Shown: in pieces, positions 58,203 through 64,000 of the stretch
Layout of the letters: every line of letters starts with the position of its first letter
Position numbering within the stretch: the stretch's first letter is position 1
DNA from: Phaeobacter sp. A36a-5a
GTDB taxonomy: Bacteria > Pseudomonadota > Alphaproteobacteria > Rhodobacterales > Rhodobacteraceae
Direction: 5' to 3'
DNA: 64,000 bases
Assembly (NCBI RefSeq): GCF_037911135.1
Contig: NZ_JBBLYU010000005.1
Coordinates: 124,001 to 188,000, forward strand
Made by a program: the position numbers and the translations under genes
Notes under the pieces: generated by a model
Database searches by the model: none
Seen by the model: only the letters and a program-made list of their open reading frames with translations
What the model was told of the DNA's origin: nothing

Positions 58203-59561
58203 ATGAAATATCAATCTCAGAAGGTCGCTCAGGCCTATTTCATCTGCGCTCTGGCGCTGTTCGGAATTCAGGTGATCGGCGGGCTATTGGCAGGCTGGAT
58301 CTATGTCGCCCCCAATTTCCTGTCCGAGCTTCTGCCGTTCAACATCATTCGCATGATCCACACCAACGCGCTGATCGTCTGGCTGTTGCTTGGGTTCTTT
58401 GGCGCTGCCTATTTCCTGATCCCTGAGGAATCCGAACGGGAGATCTTCTCGGTCAAACTTGCCTATCTGCAACTTGCCATCCTGATGATCGGCACACTTG
58501 GCGCTGTTGGCTCTTATCTGGTGGGCATCCACGGAGGGCGCGAATTTCTGGAGCAACCGCTCTGGGTGAAATTCGGCATCCTCGTGGCCGCGCTGATCTT
58601 CCTGTTCAATGTGTCGATGACCGTACTGGCGGGCAAGAAAACCGCAATTACCAACGTGCTCCTGATGGGCCTGTGGCTGCTGTCGCTGCTCTGGGTCTTT
58701 GCGTTTATCAACCCCGAGAACCTGTCCCTCGACAAAATGTACTGGTGGTTCGTCGTCCATCTCTGGGTCGAAGCGACCTGGGAACTGGTTATGGCGGCGA
58801 TTCTGGCCTTCCTGCTGCTCAAGCTGACGGGCGTGGATCGTGAGGTGGTCGAAAAATGGCTCTATGTCATCGTTGCCACCGCGCTGTTCTCGGGCATTCT
58901 CGGCACCGGACATCACTTCTACTGGATTGGCCTGCCCGGCTACTGGCAGTGGATCGGCTCGATCTTCTCCACCTTTGAGGTGATCCCCTTCTTCCTGATG
59001 ATGTCCTTTGCCTTTGTGATGGTCTGGAAGGGGCGCAAGAACCACCCCAACAAGGCCGCGCTTCTGTGGTCGCTGGGATCGAGCACCGTGGCGTTCTTTG
59101 GCGCCGGTGTCTGGGGGTTCCTTCATACCCTGCATGGTGTCAACTTCTACAGCCACGGCACTCAGATCACTGCTGCACATGGGCATCTGTCCTTCTACGG
59201 GGCCTATGTGGCGCTGAATCTCGCGGTCTTCACCTATGCCATGCCGATGCTGCGTGGGCGGGCACCCTATAACCAAGTCCTGAACATGGCGAGCTTCTGG
59301 CTGATGACCGGCGGCATGGCCTTCATGACCTTCGTCCTCACCTTTGCTGGCACCATCCAGACCCATATGCAGCGCGTCATTGGCGACTACTACATGGATG
59401 TTCAGGATAGTTTGGCGATTTTCTACCTGATGCGGTTTGGCGCCGGGGCCGCCGTTGTGATTGGCGCTCTCCTGTTCATCTATGCGCTGCTCGTGGTGCG
59501 TCGGGACGAGCTGATCGCACCGGGCCCGGTCCATGAGACCAGCACCATCGCAGGAGAATAG
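58203..59561 (+). CDS. norB: Nitric oxide reductase large subunit NorB
   Basis: A 452-residue membrane protein with 12 helices of the haem-copper oxidase superfamily, carrying haem b, haem b3 and the FeB site. IRMIHTNALIVWLLLGFFGAAYF near the start contains a haem His. Further sites include LGTGHHFYWIG and HGVNFYSHGTQITAAHGHLSFYGAYV with the His residues expected for FeB and haem b3, and the Glu residues in the helix VEATWELVMAA that tune the non-haem iron. It has a normal cNor length, not the longer quinol type, and depends on NorC. Confidence 0.95.
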   Translation: MKYQSQKVAQAYFICALALFGIQVIGGLLAGWIYVAPNFLSELLPFNIIRMIHTNALIVWLLLGFFGAAYFLIPEESEREIFSVKLAYLQLAILMIGTLGAVGSYLVGIHGGREFLEQPLWVKFGILVAALIFLFNVSMTVLAGKKTAITNVLLMGLWLLSLLWVFAFINPENLSLDKMYWWFVVHLWVEATWELVMAAILAFLLLKLTGVDREVVEKWLYVIVATALFSGILGTGHHFYWIGLPGYWQWIGSIFSTFEVIPFFLMMSFAFVMVWKGRKNHPNKAALLWSLGSSTVAFFGAGVWGFLHTLHGVNFYSHGTQITAAHGHLSFYGAYVALNLAVFTYAMPMLRGRAPYNQVLNMASFWLMTGGMAFMTFVLTFAGTIQTHMQRVIGDYYMDVQDSLAIFYLMRFGAGAAVVIGALLFIYALLVVRRDELIAPGPVHETSTIAGE

Positions 59562-59563
59562 CC

Positions 59564-60358
59564 ATGAATATGCAAACCCCCTGCGCGATCCCGCACTACT
59601 CTGAAATTGCAGTAGAATGCACCCTGTTCGAAACCGCATACAGCCAGGGTCTCCCCCTTCTGCTAAAGGGGCCAACCGGCTGCGGCAAAACACGTTTCGT
59701 CGAACATATGGCCGCCCGGCTCGGCCGTCCGCTATACACTGTGGCCTGCCACGATGACCTCTCGGCCGCCGACCTGATTGGCCGCTACCTGCTGAAGGGC
59801 GGCGACACCCAATGGGTCGACGGACCACTGACCCGGGCTGTCCGAGAAGGCGGGATCTGCTATCTCGATGAGGTCGTCGAGGCGCGCAAGGATGTGACAG
59901 TTGTGCTGCACCCTCTGACAGACAACCGCCGCAGGCTGATGATCGACCGCACCGGAGAAGAGCTGGTGGCGCCGCCAGGCTTCATGCTGGTCGCCTCCTA
60001 CAATCCGGGCTACCAGAACGTGCTAAAGCGTCTCAAACCCTCAACACGTCAGCGCTTTCTCTCAGCCAGCTTCGACTTCCCGCACCCGCAGGCGGAAATC
60101 GCCATCGTTGCGCAGGAAAGCGGCCTGGATCCGTCCCGTGTTCAGCCTCTGGTCCGGCTGGCCGGGCACATCCGGTCGCTGTCGGGCATGGATCTTGAGG
60201 AAGGTGTCTCGACCCGGCTGCTGATCTACACCGCCAGCCTGATCCAAAGCGGCATGGCGATAGAAGCGGCACTGGACGCCGCGATCATCGAGCCCCTCAC
60301 CGATGAAGAGGATATCAAACAAGCGCTGCGCGATCTGATCGCCACGATCTACGGGTAG
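59564..60358 (+). CDS. norQ: NorQ, MoxR-type AAA+ ATPase for NO reductase activation
   Basis: A 264-residue AAA+ protein of the CbbQ/NirQ/NorQ branch. Walker A is GPTGCGKT at residues 36-43, Walker B is CYLDEVVEARKDV, and sensor 1 is LVASYNPGY. With NorD it inserts the FeB iron into NorB. It begins 2 nt after norB and is followed by norD. Confidence 0.94.
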   Translation: MNMQTPCAIPHYSEIAVECTLFETAYSQGLPLLLKGPTGCGKTRFVEHMAARLGRPLYTVACHDDLSAADLIGRYLLKGGDTQWVDGPLTRAVREGGICYLDEVVEARKDVTVVLHPLTDNRRRLMIDRTGEELVAPPGFMLVASYNPGYQNVLKRLKPSTRQRFLSASFDFPHPQAEIAIVAQESGLDPSRVQPLVRLAGHIRSLSGMDLEEGVSTRLLIYTASLIQSGMAIEAALDAAIIEPLTDEEDIKQALRDLIATIYG

Positions 60359-60362
60359 CGCC

Positions 60363-62300
60363 ATGAAATTGCTCGACCTGATGGAGCCGGAGGAAACTGT
60401 TGGCAACCTCTGGCACGATATGGCCAGCAATCTCGCCGGTGAGGTCGCAACGGATGGTGAAATTCTATCTGCTGCGGCCTGCCGGTTGCAGGACCTGCGG
60501 CGCAGCCTTGCCGTCCTGTTTCGCGCCTTGGGGGGAACTGCCTCTGTGGAATTGGTCGAAACCCCCGCTACCGTCGCGCAGCATCGTCGCTCCTTCGGCC
60601 ATCGGATCGCCGCTGACCGGCTGCGTGAATATATCCCCTGCTATGACGGCACGCGGCTGGCCCTGCCGCCGGTGATCGCCTGCTTTCCCAGCTACGATCT
60701 GAACCGGGCCGCCTATTTCTGGCTTGTTGCGCTGGCGGCGGCAACCGATCCAGCAGAACTGCACCCGCGCGCCGACATGCCTGCGCAAGCGCTGGACATG
60801 GCCCGGATTCGGGCCAACATTGCCGCCAGCAGGCGGGCTGCCGAACATTGTCCGGGCCTGCGGCCCGCTTATCTCCGGATGGCCACTTTATGTGTGACAC
60901 AGCGCCAATCACGACCGTTGCATACGGCCGAACGCGCAGTGGCAGAGCAGATCGTCGCCGCCCTGTCGTTGGATCCTTGGGCCATGGCGACCGACTGGGG
61001 CGAATTCACTCCCTCGACAGACAGCAGCAGGTCCCAAAGATACATGCCCTTCGCTCCGGTGCCGATCTGGCTGCGCTATTCCTCCCCCGAGAGTTCCGCC
61101 TCGGCTGCGGCCGATCCTGATGACCAAAGGACGCCACTGGCCGCCGCCACCATGAGCCAACGCAAGCTCGGCGTGCGTGCAGACCAGGAGCAGGCCCGTC
61201 GCCAGGACAGCTTCATCCTGCACCGATTTGAATCAATCCTGTCCTGGGTCGAGTCCATGAACATCAACCGAAGCGTTGATGACGACGATCCGGACAATGC
61301 CCAGAAAGCCGCCGAGGATCAGGATCTGATAATTCTGACCAAACACGACCGCCGCCTTGCCTCGCGGCTTCGACTGCATTTGGACCTGTCGCCCGCAGAT
61401 GCCGAACACGAACGGTTGAGCGCTGAATTCACCTATCCCGAATGGAACCATCGTAGCCAAAGCGAGATGGCGGATCATTGCCGCGTGCTGGAGGCCGCAG
61501 CGCAGCCTGAAACCACACGTCCCTTCCGCCCCGATCCGCGCCAGATCCGCAGCGTCCGTCGCCAGTTCGAGGCCCTGCGTCCACGCCGGATCCTGCAACC
61601 GCGCCAGATCGACGGCGCCGAGCTGGATCTCGATGCGGTGATCAGCGCCCGGGCCGAGCTGGCCGCAACAGGGCGCGGCAGTGACCGGCTCTGGCAGAAC
61701 ACACGCCAGCAACAGCGGGATTTATCGGTCGCCTTTCTGATCGACACATCGCGTTCCACCGAGGCCGCAATTGCGGACAGCAGCGTGATTGAGATTGCGC
61801 GCAATGCCATGGCGGCGCTTGCGTTCGGGATCGACGTGGGCGGCGACCGATTGGCGATCTGGGGGTTCTCCTCGCTCCGCCGCGATCGCGTTTTCCTGAC
61901 CCGCTGCAAGGGGTTCGACACGCCGATGTCTGAGGACGTCACCGCCAATATCGGCGCGTTGCAACCGGGCCATTATACACGGCTTGGCGCCGCAATCCGC
62001 CACGTCAGCGCGCAGTTGGCAACGGAGCCGTCCAGCCGTAAGCTGCTGATTATCCTCACCGATGGCAAACCCAACGATCTGGACCATTACGAAGGCCAGC
62101 ATGGCATCGAAGACAGCCGCATGGCCGTTCGGACAGCCCGGCGCGCAGGCCAGCGCCTGCACGGCATCATCATCGACGAAGACGGTCAGGACTGGTTTGC
62201 CCGAATTTTCGGACGCGGCGGGTTTTCACTGCTGTCGGATCCCACACGGCTGACCCGCGCGCTGCCCGACATTTACCGAACACTCACACAGGAGACCTGA
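60363..62300 (+). CDS. norD: NorD, von Willebrand factor A protein for NO reductase activation
   Basis: A 645-residue protein with a C-terminal vWA domain (about residues 455-640). The metal ion-dependent adhesion site is Asp461-x-Ser463-x-Ser465 (FLIDTSRS), with the later Thr/Asp of LIILTDGKPND. The N-terminal region is the helical part typical of NorD. It works with NorQ in assembling active NorB. Length is typical. It lies 4 nt after norQ. Confidence 0.92.
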   Translation: MKLLDLMEPEETVGNLWHDMASNLAGEVATDGEILSAAACRLQDLRRSLAVLFRALGGTASVELVETPATVAQHRRSFGHRIAADRLREYIPCYDGTRLALPPVIACFPSYDLNRAAYFWLVALAAATDPAELHPRADMPAQALDMARIRANIAASRRAAEHCPGLRPAYLRMATLCVTQRQSRPLHTAERAVAEQIVAALSLDPWAMATDWGEFTPSTDSSRSQRYMPFAPVPIWLRYSSPESSASAAADPDDQRTPLAAATMSQRKLGVRADQEQARRQDSFILHRFESILSWVESMNINRSVDDDDPDNAQKAAEDQDLIILTKHDRRLASRLRLHLDLSPADAEHERLSAEFTYPEWNHRSQSEMADHCRVLEAAAQPETTRPFRPDPRQIRSVRRQFEALRPRRILQPRQIDGAELDLDAVISARAELAATGRGSDRLWQNTRQQQRDLSVAFLIDTSRSTEAAIADSSVIEIARNAMAALAFGIDVGGDRLAIWGFSSLRRDRVFLTRCKGFDTPMSEDVTANIGALQPGHYTRLGAAIRHVSAQLATEPSSRKLLIILTDGKPNDLDHYEGQHGIEDSRMAVRTARRAGQRLHGIIIDEDGQDWFARIFGRGGFSLLSDPTRLTRALPDIYRTLTQET

Positions 62301-62301
62301 C

Positions 62302-62484
62302 ATGCGCCGTATCTTGCTCATCCTATCCTGCGCCGCGACCGTCGCTTCGCCCGCCATGGCCAAGGGCTTTGACCGGCCTGTTCCGCACGCGCAATCGGCA
62401 ACTGCCGAATTCTGGTTTGTACTGGCCTGCATCGCCTTGGTTATGGCGCTTGCGGCGGTGCACATGCTGGTGATGCGGCGATGA
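62302..62484 (+). CDS. Small single-pass membrane protein in the nor operon (60 aa)
   Basis: A 60-residue protein with an N-terminal signal-like segment (RRILLILSCAATVASPAMA) and one more hydrophobic helix (FWFVLACIALVMALAAVHML). It starts 1 nt after the norD stop and overlaps the next gene by 4 nt. It occupies the place of norE/norF in other operons, but lacks the size of NorE. Function unknown; an assembly or stability factor for NO reductase is inferred. Confidence 0.65.
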   Translation: MRRILLILSCAATVASPAMAKGFDRPVPHAQSATAEFWFVLACIALVMALAAVHMLVMRR

Positions 62485-62720
62485 CTGCGCGAGCCGGTTG
62501 GTCGCGCTTGCGCATAACCGTCACACTCTACCCGTTTGGCGCCGGTGCGATGGCACTGAACGTATATTTCGCTGCTCTGATCACCAGCTGGCTGGGTCTG
62601 CCCGTTCTGGGCATATCCCCGTCGATCATCATAGGTGCGGTAATCGCCCTGCCCGCCACCTACGCCTTTGCCGGACATATCCGACACCTTATGGACAGCG
62701 CCGAAGTGCCGCAATCCTGA
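62481..62720 (+). CDS. Small two-helix membrane protein in the nor operon (79 aa)
   Basis: A 79-residue membrane protein with two hydrophobic helices (TVTLYPFGAGAMALNVYFAALI and SIIIGAVIALPATYAFAGHI). ATG 62481 overlaps the preceding stop as ATGA. Its size is near that of NorF (about 75-80 residues), and it lies in the right place for it, but I cannot confirm that from sequence motifs. It precedes nnrS by 32 nt. Confidence 0.62.
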   Translation: MTARAGWSRLRITVTLYPFGAGAMALNVYFAALITSWLGLPVLGISPSIIIGAVIALPATYAFAGHIRHLMDSAEVPQS

Positions 62721-62752
62721 ACCTGTTACCCGAATACCAGCGGAGCTGACCC

Positions 62753-63976
62753 ATGGCCGTGACCACCAAGGCAGATGCCGGAAATTCCACAACGACATTG
62801 CGCACCCCGCCGATACTCTCCTATGGTTTCCGGCCGTTTTTCCTGCTTGCGACGCTTTGGGCAGGACTGGCGATGATCGCCTGGATCGGGCTGCTCGGCG
62901 GAACGCTGACCCTACCGCTCAGGCTTGATCCTGTATCCTGGCACGCGAAGTCTTTTCTCTTTGGTTTCCTCAGCGCCGTTCTCGCGGGCTTTCTGCTTAC
63001 CGCCGTGCCAAACTGGACCGGTCGCGCTCCGCTCACCGGAGGACCGCTGCTGGCACTGGTTCTGTTGTGGATGGCGGGACGTCTCGTGACGCTATGTGGC
63101 GCATTTCTTCCGGTCTGGACCCTCACTCTGGTCGATGTGAGTTTTCCACTCATGCTTGGCGCCGTGGTCCTGCGCGAGATCATCGCAGGAAAGAACTGGC
63201 GCAACCTCGTCATCCTTCTATTGCTGGCTATACACGCATTGGCGCTGCTTCTGCTGCATCTGGAAACGGCTGCGGGCGGCTATCCCGCACAGGGGTTGGG
63301 GCTGCGTCTGGGACTGGCCAACGCGATTGGAATGATCTGCCTGATCGGCGGACGTATCATCCCCAGTTTCACCCGGAACTGGTTGGTCAAACAGGGGGCT
63401 GATGTGCGCCCTGCGGATCCAATGCAATCTCTGGACAAAATCGCATTGGCACTCAGCCTGCCGACCTTGGCCATATGGGTTGCTGTACCAGATCACATCG
63501 CAGCCGCAGCGGCGCTGGCCATCTTTGGTGTTGCGCAGATGCTGCGACTGGTCCGCTGGCAGGGACATCACACAGGAGCGGAGCCACTGCTGGGCATTCT
63601 GCACCTGGCTTATGCAATGATCCCCATCGGCGCCCTCCTGATGGCCTCGATCCGGCTGCTGCGGCTGCCGCTGGATCCCGCATCCGCCCAGCATCTGTGG
63701 ATGGCCGGGGCTATTGGCATAATGACGCTGGCCGTCATGATCCGCGCCACGCTCGGACATACCGGCCGCCCACTGGTCGCAGGAGCAGGCACCCGACTGC
63801 TCCTGTTGGCGATCATCATAGCCACCTTCGCGCGGCTTGTGGCGAACAGCGGGTCCGATATAGCGCATGAGCTCTATCTGATCTCGGCAATCGCGTGGTG
63901 CATCGCCTTCTTCGGCTTCGCATTGCTCTTCGGACGGGCCCTGGTCTCCACCCGACGACCGGCGACGGACACCTAG
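62753..63976 (+). CDS. nnrS: NnrS family haem-copper membrane protein
   Basis: A 407-residue membrane protein with about 12 hydrophobic segments. The start of the NnrS domain, PPILSYGFRPFFLLATLWAGL, is intact, and GLANAIGMICLIGGRIIPSFTRNWL and TLGHTGRPLV contain conserved histidines or arginines of the family. NnrS binds haem and copper in Rhodobacter and protects cells against nitrosative stress, possibly by preventing iron-nitrosyl complexes. It is induced by NnrR in that genus. As the last gene of the nor transcript it ends 24 nt from the window edge. Confidence 0.92.
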   Translation: MAVTTKADAGNSTTTLRTPPILSYGFRPFFLLATLWAGLAMIAWIGLLGGTLTLPLRLDPVSWHAKSFLFGFLSAVLAGFLLTAVPNWTGRAPLTGGPLLALVLLWMAGRLVTLCGAFLPVWTLTLVDVSFPLMLGAVVLREIIAGKNWRNLVILLLLAIHALALLLLHLETAAGGYPAQGLGLRLGLANAIGMICLIGGRIIPSFTRNWLVKQGADVRPADPMQSLDKIALALSLPTLAIWVAVPDHIAAAAALAIFGVAQMLRLVRWQGHHTGAEPLLGILHLAYAMIPIGALLMASIRLLRLPLDPASAQHLWMAGAIGIMTLAVMIRATLGHTGRPLVAGAGTRLLLLAIIIATFARLVANSGSDIAHELYLISAIAWCIAFFGFALLFGRALVSTRRPATDT

Positions 63977-64000
63977 CGCGACACCATCGTCGGGACTGTA

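Noticed and set aside
58284-59828. 514-codon open frame on the minus strand
   Set aside because: It lies opposite norB and the start of norQ; its product is rich in Arg, Gln, His and Gly, typical of a shadow of a membrane protein gene.
1-64000. Search by eye for tRNA, rRNA, CRISPR arrays, insertion sequences, integrases and attachment sites
   Set aside because: Nothing convincing was seen. Short inverted repeats found are intergenic hairpins or operators. A covariance-model scan would be decisive for small RNAs.

Overview
This is a gene-dense window (about 60% G+C by eye) from an alphaproteobacterium, most likely a marine Rhodobacterales (Roseobacter-group) member. Pointers are a DmdC/DmdD pair for DMSP demethylation products, soxBDAG sarcosine oxidase, a TAXI-type TRAP transporter, a Zur-led zrg-like operon, and a class II NirK with NirV, an NnrR-type regulator, norCBQD and NnrS. 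I see no rRNA, tRNA, insertion sequence, phage gene or CRISPR array.

Layout. 1-1.9 kb: end of a branched-chain amino acid type ABC transporter operon (ATPase tail, two permeases). 2.0-3.1 kb: class II histone-deacetylase-like deacetylase. 3.3-6.8 kb (minus): zur, a His-rich DUF2796 periplasmic protein, ABC ATPase, FtsX-type permease and DUF3299 protein, with a Zur-box-like palindrome in front of zur. 6.9-9.2 kb: tandem-domain glycosyltransferase. 9.4-13.2 kb: AraC regulator divergent from dmdC-dmdD. 13.3-14.7 kb: MocR-type regulator. 14.8-27.8 kb: two catabolic operons on the minus strand on either side of an IclR regulator: TAXI-TRAP, class V aminotransferase, BKACE and DHODH-like; then DUF6282, HpcH aldolase, bicupin, HIBADH-like, flavin reductase and two-subunit fumarase. 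Matching TTCCAC-N3-GTGGAA palindromes precede both operons, so IclR probably controls both.

28-48 kb is a methylated-amine catabolic island. It has soxBDAG (with a SoxD that lacks its zinc cysteines), GlxA- and LysR-type regulators, and a plus-strand operon of aldehyde dehydrogenase, degenerate dipeptidase homologue, BCCT transporter, 563-aa unknown, DUF3726 protein and Ldh-family oxidoreductase. Convergent to it are a Rieske demethylase, a 79-aa protein and a dimethylglycine-dehydrogenase-like enzyme under a GcvA-like LysR. Rieske oxygenase, DMGDH and SoxBDAG can form a stepwise N-demethylation route (betaine to dimethylglycine to sarcosine to glycine). The plus-strand operon looks like an undescribed import and skeleton-processing module for a related compound.

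48-54.3 kb: secreted DxDxDG protein divergent from a MarR regulator with a C-terminal cysteine cluster, MOSC protein, flavin monooxygenase and cupin divergent from an AraC regulator, and a TetR regulator. 54.3-64 kb: partial denitrification from nitrite to N2O (nirV, nirK, nnrR-like regulator, DUF1858 protein, norCBQD, two small membrane proteins, nnrS), with NnrR-type TTGCG-N4-CGCAA sites in front of nirK/nnrR and norC.

The best candidates for undescribed biology are the plus-strand operon at 35222-42922 and the IclR-controlled double operon at 14810-27784.
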